In this document: positions 48,296-59,667 of the stretch, one piece after another | Numbering within the stretch: the stretch's first letter is position 1 | How the letters are laid out: each line of letters begins with the position of its first letter | Source of the DNA: Gossypium raimondii | Taxonomy: Eukaryota > Streptophyta > Magnoliopsida > Malvales > Malvaceae | DNA: 64,000 bases | Assembly (NCBI RefSeq): GCF_025698545.1 | Contig: NC_068571.1 | Location: forward strand, 42,193,733-42,257,732 | Reading direction: 5' to 3' | Notes under the pieces: generated by a model | What the model saw: only the letters and a program-made list of their open reading frames with translations | Database searches by the model: none | Told to the model about the DNA's origin: nothing | Made by a program: the position numbers and the translations under genes

Positions 48296-49340
48296 AAGTA
48301 ATTCAGAGAGAAGGAGGAGGAAAAAGAAGAGTGTATTTCATAGCAGATTAAGGCAGTCAATGGTTTTTGTTTTTATAAAGGGACTCAACCCGCCAGCCAC
48401 GAACATGTTAGTTGGATTATTCCAGCAAAAGAATCTTCTAAATATATATTTTTTATAATAAGTGTTTGTATTAAAAGGACTAATTCAGATTTGTTTATAA
48501 TTTCGGTGGTTGAGAGACGTATTAATATTGGCCTGTTTTCCACATTTTGAGATTTCAAAAATAATTAAACTACCCAATCTTCTTAAATTAATCCTTAAAT
48601 GTTCAAATAATCTAATCATTCATCGCAGTATGTATAGCTTAGACCTAATGTGTAATAAAATAGGTATAATTTAACTTTTAACCCATCGACTTTTAAATTT
48701 TAGTGAAATTGTTCTTTTAATAGGAAAACTAATTGAGCTGTTGAAATTTTAATAACATTAATACAATAGGTTATTTCTTAAATTTTTATAAAGTATCGTG
48801 AATTGCTACATAAGTTATCATGCAAAATTTTAATAGTTTAATTAATTTTTTCATCCAAAGAACAGTAATTTAACTAAGCTTTGAAGGTTCAAAGTTAAAG
48901 TAATTCAAAAAATACCGATAAAAGTAAATATTAAAATTTCATCATATTAATATTATTAAATTTTTATGAGATTTTTTATTTCTTTTACATTCAAATTATT
49001 CATGCAATAAATATATTAAAATTTTAATAATTATAATATTAATATTTTAATATTTCAATACCAATGTTTTAAAAGTTTGAGGCAAAATTTAAAAACAGGG
49101 GAGTGAAGCCATAAAAATAATAAATTGATTAATGAATTTGGAAGGAAGAAAGAATCTTTTGGAGTTGAAGGAAAGGGTGCTAATTGCTTACATCATAGTG
49201 AAAATGATATTAGAATATTAAGTATTTTTAAATTAATTTAATTTCAGTTTCCGATAAAGTGTTTGATTAATAGTCACGTAAATGAAACCCCTTTTTTTCC
49301 CCTTTGATCTACCAGGTTATTTGATAGTTGATTATTAAAA
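48296..49340. other. Intergenic region
   Basis: Leader and promoter of the small gene up to about 48430; beyond it only AT-rich sequence with no gene recognised. Confidence 0.4.
48371..48377 (-). promoter_or_regulatory. TATA box of the 77-residue protein gene
   Basis: TATAAAA on the minus strand, 76 bp upstream of the start codon at 48295, a usual distance for a short plant leader. Confidence 0.5.
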
Positions 49341-49895
49341 GGGTAAACTACACCATTAGTCATTAAATTATAAGTAATTTTCGTATTGATCACTTAATTT
49401 TAAAAAGTTATAATTTGGTCACTAAATTATTTGAAAGTTTGCATTTAAGTCACTGAACTGTTCAAAAGTTTTATTTAAGTCACTAAGCTATTAGTTTTCT
49501 TTTTAAGTTCCGTCAGTGAGCTCCAAGTAACAATTCAACAATCGGTACAGTAGATCTATATCCATCGATGAGTAGAAAAACATACCTAAATCCAAGTCGA
49601 TCTGACAGTTAATATCGGAGATTAGAGAAAAAGGTTATTTGAATTTTGGTTCGTAGATTCGTATTGTCAAAAGTTGTTTCATAAAAAAAACTAAACTACA
49701 GAAAAGAAAGGGAAAGAGATCATTTGATTGGTGCAGACAGTGCGAACAGAGAGCCATATAGAGTCAATTTTAATTGTCCAATGACTTAAATGAAAACTTT
49801 TGAATAGTTCAATGACTAAATTGTAATTTGTTTTAGTTAAGTGACCATAATGAAAATTTACCCATAATTTAGTAACTAAATGGTGTAGTTTACCC
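49341..49895. mobile_element. Mutator-like MITE with long TIRs, 555 bp
   Basis: Starts GGGTAAACTACACCATTAGT, ends with the inverse (taaatggtgtagtttaccc), and is flanked by a perfect 9 bp duplication TTATTAAAA (49332-49340 and 49896-49904). The TIRs extend over about 150 bp with repeated ttaagtcactgaact-like units. A 9 bp duplication points to Mutator-type mobilisation. Confidence 0.9.
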
Positions 49896-49904
49896 TTATT
49901 AAAA

Positions 49905-51922
49905 ACTAGGGACGCAAATATCAAATTTCAACATGTGAAGGATTAAAAAAATATATATATTTTATGATGGCTCAGATTTGTAGATGGATTTCGTAGGAAT
50001 ATGAAAAGAGAGAGTTTGAATGATTTTAGGTAAATTGCAAGATAAAGGTGAGACATGAAGGGTATCAGAATTTATAGTTCTATAAAAATTTTGTAACTGA
50101 GAAAAGCAAGAAAAATGAGATTGCATGAAATGAAAAAGAGATACCAAGACAAGGACGAATCCAAAAATTTTTTAAAGATAGGGATTGAATAATAAATTTT
50201 TGATCTCTCAAAATATAATTTTATAATGTATTAATTTATGATTTCATCATATTTAAAGGGATTAAATATATTTTCTTCATTTTGAGGATCAAGATGCAAT
50301 TTTACCATAAATTAAATTGTAATCTAATCATTTAATAGAGACTTATATGGAAATTTTTTCATTTGATGGGGGCTAAGTCCGTTATCTACCCCTCAAATTC
50401 GGAACGAGGTTTCCTGCAACCAGGGGCAAGAGGGAGTAATCAGTGACTTTGACCTCCCCTTACGTAAGTGGTATAATATTAACTTTTATCCCTTTCAATT
50501 ATAAAATATTCAATTTAAACATTTTAAAATAAATATTTACCTTTGATCCCAATTTTTTAAAATTGTAGTTTGATCCTCAACATTGAACTCCTGGCTTCGC
50601 CTCTCCCTCCTCCATTGTTGGTTTGTAAAGTGAATTAACATCTTATTGAGTCAAACTATTAAAAGCTATTTTAATGCTTAATAACTGACTTGTTGATTGA
50701 GTCTTAATTAGATTAACATGAATACTCTTATCAATGTAAGAAGACGTAGGTTCGAGTGTATTGAAACACATTATTCTCTTACTTATAGGTTTGGGAAGGG
50801 TTATGCCTAGTTTTAAACATTTTTGCTTTAAAAAAAACAGATATAATCAAATTATAACGAGACTATTTAAAAAAATTAATTAATTATTTTTTATAAAAAA
50901 TGTATTTATATTTATTTAATTTAAAACCGGTCCTAACAAAAACATCTATAACTAATGTATTAATTCTTAATATTAAGGTTGGAAATTTGGTAAAATAAAG
51001 ACAAACAAAAAAATAGGGTTGGTAGTAGTCGTAAAAATTTGAAAACACCGCACCAAGAGAGAGACAAAGTGTAGAAGGTAGGAGAAAAAGACTCTTTGGT
51101 CTTGGTTTTCGTATTAAACAATTGCCCATTGATGATTAAACAACTGTGAACTAATTTTGATTTTTCTTTTGCTAGTTATGTTCTAATATTTTATTTTTAC
51201 ATAAATTAATAAATTTGTACTTTTATTGAAATTTGAATAGTTATATTTTTATATTGTATTTATATTATTTTTTAGGTAAGCTCAATGAGCATTTTCTTTA
51301 AGCTATTTTACAGGGTTGAAGTCGAAATTTTATCTTGAAGGGGTCAGATATAAATTATAAATGTTTGGTGGATTAATTTATATATTTACAATTTTTAAAG
51401 GGACTTTAAAACAATTCTACCGGCCACTACCAAGTTCAACCTCCTCCGGCTTCGTCACTGCTCTCTTGCCTTCTCTTTCTGTGAAAAGAGGAACCTATTA
51501 TGAGCTTTCCTTCCTCTTGACTTTTGTTTCACTTTTTAATGTTTTGCTTTTTATCTCAATATGGTCTTTCCTCTAAAGCTTTTATCTTTCTATTTTTTAA
51601 TCTTTGCAGATTCGCTAGCATTTGAAGACTAAAATGATAAATATATAATACGTGGTAAAGAAGGTATAAATGATAAAACGTGAACACTCCGTCATGAAAA
51701 AAATCTCAAGACTTCCAAAACTTCAATGATTGATTAGTTATGCATCTCAATAACTTATCATACCATATTAATTTCTCATATAATTATATTTATTTATTGT
51801 AGCACTAAAATTCCAGCTCCATACTGAATGGTTGTTCAAAAGTAAGAATCAAAACCCTAAATCAGTATATAGTCCCCTACCTTGTTCGTGTTTTCATGAC
51901 ATTTATAAATCCATGCGATATA
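49905..51922. other. Intergenic region downstream of GLYR1
   Basis: About 2 kb of AT-rich sequence. Short open frames at 49962-50147 and 51361-51576 have no recognisable domain and no splice context. No TIR pair identified. Confidence 0.4.
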
Positions 51923-54538
51923 TTAAGATGAATGTTTAAGAACCTTCAAGGTCTCAAACACTGCTGAAAAATCCATGTCTCCCAATCCCATGCTTCTAGC
52001 CTTCTTAAAAGCCTGCAAACCCAAAAAATAAAAAAAGTAATAACAAATCAAGTTTTTTATTTCTGATACTCGTGTTTGAGGCGGTAAAAGTACTGTAAAG
52101 GCCCCTATAAGAGAAGTTGAATTGCATTTTGTCTCCTATACTCACAAAATGGGCAAATTGGTCCATATACGTTAGAACAAAAAGGAAACTGATACTTGTA
52201 TTAAAAAATTCATCAATTTTTACTATTAAAAACTGGTCGTTGTATTCATAATGAGATACATGTGGCATGTCATATGTCATTATTTGATTATTCCGTCAGT
52301 CTCATCAGCTTTTATCAGTACAAAGGGATGAAAATTTTAAAATAAATGATCAATTTACTCTTTGGTCTAACATCCAAGAATTAATTTGCCCATTTTTTGA
52401 GTAGAGGGGCCAAAATGCAATGTGACTTCTAATATAGGGGCTTCCATAATACTTTTACCTAGTTGAGGCATATTTCAAGTATGGGGTATAGAGATATGAT
52501 TCTTCAAGACCCTTCAAAGAAACAAAATTAAACATTCCAGTTGTGGACAGGTATCCTTATCCAATAGAGGTCGAGTAAAAACAGCAAGCAAAGATTGAAA
52601 GAACAGAAAAACCTCATTGGAAGCAGCAGCTACTGGCATCGGTACTGAATTTTCATCCCCCAGGGCAAGAGCCAACCTCATGTCTTTCTGTTGATGTTTT
52701 AAAGGAAATGCAGGGGAATAGTTGTTTTGGAGCATCGCTGGTCCTTTCCCTTTGAACATCGGATTAGCAATGGCACCCAAGTCCTGTAACAAAGTAGGCC
52801 GTCATACCGATTTGCCACAACTTGACAGAATATTCGATCAGTTGTGATCTTACCAGCACATCAAGAAGGTCATGTGGGTTCAGTCCACTTCGATCAGCTA
52901 GTGTGAGTCCCTCTGAAAATGCATTCATCATACTGCAAAGGGAAAATGAACTATGATCCTTGATTTCGAGTTCATGTAGTTCTTAATTCGTAGTAAGAGA
53001 ATTGAAAACTGATTATTCCAACTTATTCATTGAACCGAAACTATGTTACTTGATTCAGGTGTAAGTTTTTTCATGCATTTAGAGTCTTTGAAAGGTCATA
53101 TCCTCATACTCGTGTTCCGAAAAGTAAAAAGGAAATGAAAAAGCGAAATGAGCCACCATTACCTGCCCATAATCATGTTGACAACAAGTTTCATTTTAGC
53201 TCCATTTCCGACTTGTCCCAAGAAGAAAGACTTCTTCCCCAAGATATCGAAAGCCGGAATTGCTGCTTCATACAATGCCTACATTTACAAACAGTTAATA
53301 ACTCAAACATTTAAGCTTAGAATGTGATTTGATAGAAGCTCCAGTACGATATCTTACGGAAAAGGATGAGTTTCATCACACTATGAATATAAACTTATAA
53401 CATATCAAACACGAGTATTTCAAAGAAAATGATCAAACCATACTATGATCTTTTGGTTATCCTAAAAAAACCCAGAAATCTGCGTAGTTCACATAAGCTT
53501 TTGATAAAATGGCACATTTAGTTTGTTCTAATTGGCCTTAACATATAATTCTTCTATCTAGAAATACATGACTAACAAAATAGAGCAAGTTTTCCGAGTC
53601 ATATCTCGATACTCATGTCCAAACACGTGTCAATCACGAACTTACCTTGTCTCCAGCAGCAAGAATCACCAGTTGACCGGTTTCTGCAGGCTGTTTACTA
53701 CCGGAAACAGGGGCCTCAAGGAATCGTCCACCTTTCGATGTAATCGCCTACATGAGTAGATTCATTCATTCAACCCACTCTTTTTTAAGTATAAACACAA
53801 TATGTATGCTCAATCGTGCAACAATATGCATCAAATAGGAGTGTTAAACACGAAAAAAAAATGATCCAACCAACATGCCATTATTTACTTTGAAACATTA
53901 AAGAAACACCATCAAACAAGTATCTAATAACCTCATTGATCTTGCAAGAAGTTTCGGGATCGACGGTCGACATGTCGATGTAACCTTTACCGCCGCAAAT
54001 TTGTTCAAGAACACCGTCTTTGTCGAGAACAACCTAAGCAATCATCAAAACACAAATTTTCCTTGTTATGACAGTTCATTGAGATTCAATTTGTATGCAC
54101 ATACACAAAAAAGAATCAGTGTTTACCGAAAGAGCAGCAGCAGGATCAGATAGCATAGCAATGGTGATCGTACACTTGTTAATCACTTCAGCTGGGGTTT
54201 TTCCAATTGATGCACCATGAGCCACTAATTCATTACACTGCAAATTTACACAATAAAACACAATCAAAGTTTTGATTTTTTTTTAAACCCAATACATAAA
54301 ACTAAAAACAAAAGCAAACCCATCAATCAGATCTCAAAATGGGAACAGTTTGCAACAGATTGACGATAATAATCCAAAGAAAAAGTAAGAAAAAAAAATC
54401 ACTTTTTTTTAGGTTGAGAGTCATGGAAACTACCTTAGAAAGGGTTCTATTCCAAACAGTGACTTTAAATCCATTCTTCAGCAAATTCATTGACATGGCT
54501 TTGCCCATTATTCCCAATCCTAAAAACCCAACCTCCAT
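51923..54538 (-). CDS. GLYR1: Glyoxylate/succinic semialdehyde reductase 1 (8 exons)
   Basis: NADPH-dependent reduction of glyoxylate to glycolate and of succinic semialdehyde to gamma-hydroxybutyrate; the Arabidopsis enzyme is cytosolic and linked to photorespiration and GABA metabolism. Exons: 54434-54538, 54127-54237, 53932-54033, 53646-53747, 53163-53278, 52854-52932, 52613-52783, 51923-52012; all introns are GT-AG and phases agree, giving 291 residues. The Rossmann motif GFLGLGIMG is at residues 4-12, the substrate-binding VSGS in exon 4, the catalytic Lys at position 170 (in GNGAKMKL), and Phe231 and Asp239 match residues reported as essential in Arabidopsis GLYR1. The C-terminus is KVLKHSS, not the SRE of Arabidopsis GLYR1. 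The 5' leader carries CT and TTC repeats. A MITE sits in the last intron. Confidence 0.96.
52083..52459. mobile_element. Mutator-like MITE in the last intron of GLYR1
   Basis: Starts GGTAAAAGTACTGTAAAGGC and ends with an inverse (gcttccataatacttttacc); about 90 bp TIRs can pair. Flanks tgtttgaggc and tagttgaggc agree at 8 of 10. It does not touch the exon limits at 52012 and 52613. Confidence 0.85.
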
Positions 54539-54540
54539 TA

Positions 54541-54571
54541 TCTTCTTCTTCTTCTTCTCCTTCTTCGTTTG

Positions 54572-54600
<29 letters not shown>
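54541..54600 (+). repeat. TTC and CT microsatellites in the GLYR1 leader
   Basis: TTC repeats (54541-54567) next to a (CT)14 tract (54572-54599), that is GAA/GA-rich on the coding strand directly upstream of the GLYR1 start codon. GA-rich leaders are frequent in plant promoters. Confidence 0.85.
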
Positions 54601-54602
<2 letters not shown>

Positions 54603-54962
54603 CTTCTTTATAAGTTCATCTACCAAAAAGGGAAAAATGTGTATATAAAAAATCACTTTTCCATAGTAATTTAATAGCTTACTGAAATCTGGTACTCCAT
54701 TACTAAGGTGTTATAATGTTTTTAGAAGTAAACTAATCATGTAAATTTGTGATTATCTTGATTGTGGGTTAATGGATGGATGGATGGATGAGTTCCACGT
54801 AAGCATCTGAAAGCTAGGGTGATCGTGCTCCACTATTCTCGGAATCCTCAGAGGATATGTTAGTCTGTGGTATATGATGGAGATAAACTGGAGTCTCGAA
54901 CCAATCAGTATTTGCCACGTAGTTTGTTGAGTCTTCAGTGTCATACAAAGACAGTCAAAATG

Positions 54963-55321
54963 GGTAAATGCACCATAGTGGCCACTATACTTAGAGGCAT
55001 ATTACATTTTACTCTCTCTACTTAAAAAATAAGTAAATTAGTCTCTATACATTAGATCAAAGAGCAAACTTTTTCCTATGTTAAAAATTTCATCCATTTC
55101 TACCATTAAAAATTATTTTTTGTACGTCAATATGAAGTACACATGATATATGACATGTCATTGTCCACACTAGTTTTTAATAGTACAAATAGATAAATTT
55201 TTTAATAAAATAACCAATTTACCTTTTGATCTAACGCACAAAGACTAATTTGCTCATTTTTTTAGTAGAGGGGCAAAATGCAATTGGCTCCTAATATAAG
55301 GGCCTCCATGATACTTTTAAC
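54963..55321. mobile_element. Mutator-like MITE between GLYR1 and the MutY gene
   Basis: Same family as 52083-52459: starts GGTAAATGCACCATAGTGGC and ends ggcctccatgatacttttaac. Flanks gtcaaaatg and gtcaaaata give an 8 of 9 target duplication. Confidence 0.85.
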
Positions 55322-56385
55322 GTCAAAATAAAATCTTGTTACTATAAGGTTAGTTTCATCATATGTCCTCAAACTATCATTCAATTTTCAAATTGGTCTT
55401 AAAGTTTAAAATGTTGTAATTGAGTTTTTGAAGTTTTAAATTGTATCGATTAAATCTTTTTATCAATCTAATAATTGGTTTAAATGTTTAACTTACTCAT
55501 TGGATTTGATGCAAAGCGTATTTAAAGCACGTGAATCAAATTGACATGTCATATTCAATATATTAATGCGATATGTACATATTTGTTTACAAATTGATAT
55601 ACAATTTTAAATAAGTCTAATGTCATATATGAGTTGACATTTAACACTAACACTAATGAATATGCTTAATGAAATGATAATGATGCTTTGAGGACTCAAT
55701 GAAAACATTTTAGAATTTGGGACTAATTTAGAATTTGAATCGTAGTTAGAAGAGGTTGGGCAATTAGCCTCATATTACATTTATAACTTGAGTGTAATTA
55801 TATTGATGTATTAGTAAACTAACCTCTATATTATACCCAAATTGTCAAATTGGTCCTCAAGAGTTCCTAAACTATTAATTTCATCCCTATTTACCTATTA
55901 ATCAATGAGAATGTGGCACATGGCACATTCTTATTGAATGTGGTACACATTTTGGTAAAATAAGATAAAATTAATAGTTTAGGACAACTTTTAACATGAA
56001 AAAAAAACCCATTTAAAAAAAAATCAGCGTCAAACGCCCAAATTAAATTTAGGAACACAATTTAAAAAAATCAAATTAAACCCACGTTGTTCACAAGGTG
56101 AGTCCATATAATAAGTATACATATATTTATAATTTAATTTACTTGTTTTAAATATATTCTATGTCATATTTAAGTTAATATTTATTATCTACGTTAATGG
56201 CTAGACTGAAAAATTTATAATAATGATATTTTGATATCTCGATTAAAATGTTTTTAAAGTTTAGGATTAATTTAAAATCTAAGTTATAATTTAAGGACGT
56301 ATAATGCAATATAACTTTCGTTTCGTTGAGTTCGTTGAGTTGGAGCGGTGAGTCGGGTTTGGTTCGGTTCGGTTTGGGATTTGGT
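55322..56385. other. Intergenic region upstream of the MutY gene
   Basis: Dispersed AT-rich repeat sequence (55370-55760 and 56120-56300 resemble each other and 47260-47640). The MutY promoter must lie here; I see no clear TATA box. 56315-56385 is likely 5' leader. Confidence 0.4.
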
Positions 56386-58921
56386 ATGGTTGCCTTTCCC
56401 TTTTACTTGCCCTTCCCCACGCGCGGGATCGAATTTCAAACGGCACTCATCAACAGCAGCTGGTCTTACTTCAAAAAAATCAACCCCAATTTGCTATCTC
56501 ATCTATCAATGGCGAAGACCAACAAAACGAAGAGACCACAGTTGATCAAGCAAGAAGAACAGATAGGTGACATAGAAGATTTGTTTAGCGAAGAAGATAC
56601 CCACAAAATAAGGGCATCGTTGTTAGAATGGTACGACAAGAACCAAAGAGACCTCCCATGGAGAACATCAACAAAAAAATCAGAAAATGGCGAAAATGTT
56701 CAAGAAGAAGAAGAAGAAGAAAAGAGAGCATATGGAGTATGGGTTTCGGAAGTGATGCTGCAACAAACAAGGGTTCAAACTGTAATTGATTATTATAATC
56801 GTTGGATGTTAAAATGGCCTACTCTTCAACACCTTTCCCAAGCTTCTCTTGAGGTCTCTATAATGCTTTTGATCTGATTTGATTTTATCTTTGTTCTATT
56901 TGTTTGTTTACGGTGGTTGGGGGTTTAAATTGAAGTTTAATTCTTTTGTTTTTTATGGTATTTTTTTGCAGGAAGTGAATGAGATGTGGGCTGGGTTAGG
57001 GTATTACAGAAGAGCTCGTTTTCTTCTAGAGGTAAGCTCTAGTTTTCCTTTTTGGCCATTGATGTTAGCTGCTATGTTACTCGAATTCTAAAAGTATGAT
57101 GGAGGTCCGGTATTCATATTGTATTTTGCTCATTTATTCAAAAAGTAAGTAAATTGGTCTCTATGCATTAAAGAGCAACATATCATCATCTGGTTATTCT
57201 GTCAGTCAAGTCCTTTTTTAATTACAAATGGATGAAACTTTCAAGAGAAATGGCTAATATGCTCTTTGAACTAATATAGAGATTAATTCGTCTATTTATT
57301 GAGTAAAAGGAACAAAATACAATCTGACTTGTAATACAGTAGCCTTCATGGTACTTTTACCTTTCCCAGTTTGGTACTTTCATGTATGGCTATGTCCATG
57401 ATGATTGTATTGCATTTGATTACAATTTGTGGATAAAAACTGGCCAAAATGTTTATTGATGCATAAATATTCATGTTAGGGAGCCAAGATGATTGTTGCT
57501 GAGGGAAGTGAGTTCCCGAATACTGTTTTTGCCTTGAGGAAGGTTCCCGGAATAGGAGATTATACGGCCGGAGCAATCGCTTCAATAGCATTCAAACAGG
57601 TAGTGCCTGTTGTTGATGGAAATGTAGTTAGGGTGCTTGCAAGACTAAAGGCAATTTCCGCTAATCCAAAAGACAAAACTACTGTCAAGAACTTCTGGTG
57701 AGCTTTATTAGTGTCTGCAACACCTCTGGTTTCAATTCTTTTACAATTATTCTCTGTCCGGGATTAGGAATTGTGAAATGATTCTGTCTTCATACAGGAA
57801 GCTAGCAGCTCAACTCGTCGATCCTTCACGACCTGGGGATTTTAACCAGTCACTAATGGAACTTGGTGCAACTTTATGCACCCCATTGAACCCAAACTGC
57901 ACTTCGTGTCCTGTTTCGAGCCAATGTCGTGCGTTACATAATTCCAGAAATGATGAGTCAGTTATGGTGATGGATTATCCTATGAAAGTGGTAAAAACCA
58001 AACAAAGAAATGATTTTTCCACCGTCAGTGTTGTGGAGATATCCAGAAGCCAAGATAGATTGCAACAAACCAAATCCAACAGCAGAGTCCTTCTCGTCAA
58101 ACGGCCGGACGAAGGTTTACTTGCCGGTCTTTGGGAGTTCCCGTGTGTTACATTGGATGAAGAAGCTGACTTATCCATGAGGAGAAAACTAATTGATCAA
58201 CTATTGAAGAAATCATTTAAACTTAACCCTCCAAAGAACTGTAACGTAATTTCTAGGGAACTTGTCGGGGAATTTGTCCATGTTTTCAGTCACATTCGCC
58301 GTAAGATCTATGTCGAGTTGTTGGTGTTACATCTTAAAGGTTCTGAGCTTTCTCTCGAACATGTATATATTCGTACATATTGCTCCTCATTAAGTATCCT
58401 TTGTTTTCACTCTGTTGGTATGTAGGTGGAAAGCATGTCTTGTTCGAAGAGGATGACATAAACGCCACGGATTGGAAGCTTTTGGACTGCGAAGCCGTTT
58501 CGAGGATGGGATTGACATCGTCTGTAAGGAAGGTATTTCATGATTGATATTCCAAGTAGCTTCTAGATTTCAACATCTTTATAAGCTCCGGTTAGAATGA
58601 TATAACAGAAGAAAGTTCGAAAAAGCTTTAGAATCTTTAATCCAACATTGATACGTACAGGTTTTTATAGTTTTCTATGTATTTAGAGAGTCCTTCAATC
58701 TATTTTGAATATACGTGGAACACGGGATCCGAATAGAGTTATGTCAAGAAAAATGAAGAACCAGAGCAACACAGCTTAAAAACTTTCCGCTTATTGCTAT
58801 CAATCCTACTTCAATCTTTATCGTTTCCTCAATGCAGGTATACTCCATGGTTCAAAAATTCAAACAAGACGGAACATCCAACAATTCCGTCCCATTGAGG
58901 AAAAGGCCAAAGTGTTCATGA
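56386..58921 (+). CDS. MYH: Adenine DNA glycosylase, MutY/MUTYH type (6 exons)
   Basis: Removes adenine mispaired with 8-oxoguanine (base excision repair; nucleus and possibly organelles). Exons: 56386 (or 56509)-56853, 56972-57031, 57480-57697, 57798-58339, 58426-58532, 58838-58921, all GT-AG and in phase. From the ATG at 56509 the protein has 451 residues; the ATG at 56386 would add 41 residues rich in hydrophobic and hydroxyl residues, perhaps for organelle import. Numbered from 56509: catalytic Glu81 in [11 protein letters not shown], helix-hairpin-helix [11 protein letters not shown] at 157-167, catalytic Asp181 in VVDGNV, iron-sulfur cysteines 235, 242, 245 and 251 (C-x6-C-x2-C-x5-C), and a C-terminal NUDIX-like 8-oxoG-reading domain from about 280 to 430 (VLLVKRP, GLWEFP). 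The lysine-rich end RKRPKCS may be a nuclear signal. Looks intact. Confidence 0.95.
57088..57361. mobile_element. Shortened Mutator-like MITE in intron 2 of the MutY gene
   Basis: Third member of the 52083/54963 family (aaaagtatgatggaggtcc at the left, gccttcatggtacttttacc at the right), with about 100 bp less inside. No convincing target duplication remains. Confidence 0.75.
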
Positions 58922-59253
58922 ACCAAGTCGAACACGTTAGGTGGCAAAACAAGTGGGAAATATATGACATATTTAATCTTTAACGATTGAGGGATCATTT
59001 TGTACGTTAGTACAGTTTTGTAAGATTTGAAAGTTGAATGACCAAAATGTAATTTTAAACAAAATTTAGATACCATTGATGTAATTTACCCTAACAATTT
59101 TGAATTATGCTAATAATATCACGCATAAACTGGATCCAAACCCGACAATAAGCATCTAACCGGAACAGACATCTCTGTCACTGTGACTCTAGCTCAAATT
59201 TCCATTTCTTTTTATTCGGTTTGTTCATATATGTTCTTACATTCCTCACCTAC
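58922..59253. other. Intergenic region between MutY and TMN genes
   Basis: MutY 3' flank. 58975-59095 (aatgaccaaaatgtaattt, gatgtaatttaccctaac) resembles one TIR of the 49341-49895 MITE, so a half element is likely. Confidence 0.45.
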
Positions 59254-59268
59254 ATTATATATATATAA
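59254..59268 (+). promoter_or_regulatory. Likely TATA region of the TMN gene
   Basis: attatatatatataacc lies about 110 bp before the proposed 5' UTR donor and is followed by a CT-rich initiator-like stretch. Confidence 0.45.
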
Positions 59269-59378
59269 CCCCAATCTCTCTGTTCAATGATCTTCAGATT
59301 ATTTGCAAAATTCCTAATAGCTTAAACTATTAAGAAGCAAAAAGGCAAGGAGACTCTGATCTGCTAGATCTTTCTCAG

Positions 59379-59661
59379 GTTCTTCCTCCAATCTTCTTTT
59401 TTTATTGTTTTTTCAGCATTTTACTAATATGGGTTTTTGTTTTTAGATCTTATTCTTCCAATTCTCAATCTATTGTTATGAATTTGGATCTAATATGCAA
59501 ATTCTCAATCTGGGTTTTCTTCGTTTTGGATTTTTTTTTAGTTTAATCAATGTTTGAAACTAAATGTTGAAAAACCTGTTGTTTGTGAATTGTGTAGATT
59601 CCATTTTCATATTGAATGCTTCAATTTAGGGTATAGCTCTGTAATTTTTCAAGATCTGCAG
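59379..59661 (+). other. Probable 5' UTR intron of the TMN gene
   Basis: Donor TTTCTCAG|GTTCTT and acceptor GATCTGCAG, seven bases before the start codon at 59668. Inferred: it removes an upstream open stretch that has no ATG. Confidence 0.55.
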
Positions 59662-59667
59662 CTATCA

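Noticed and set aside
54339-54674. Plus-strand frame of 111 codons over the start of GLYR1
   Set aside because: Antisense shadow of GLYR1 exon 1 and of the CT/TTC microsatellite.
59554-59667. In-frame N-terminal extension of the TMN protein (38 codons)
   Set aside because: It has no ATG and seems to be removed mostly as a 5' UTR intron; the ATG at 59668 gives a proper signal peptide.
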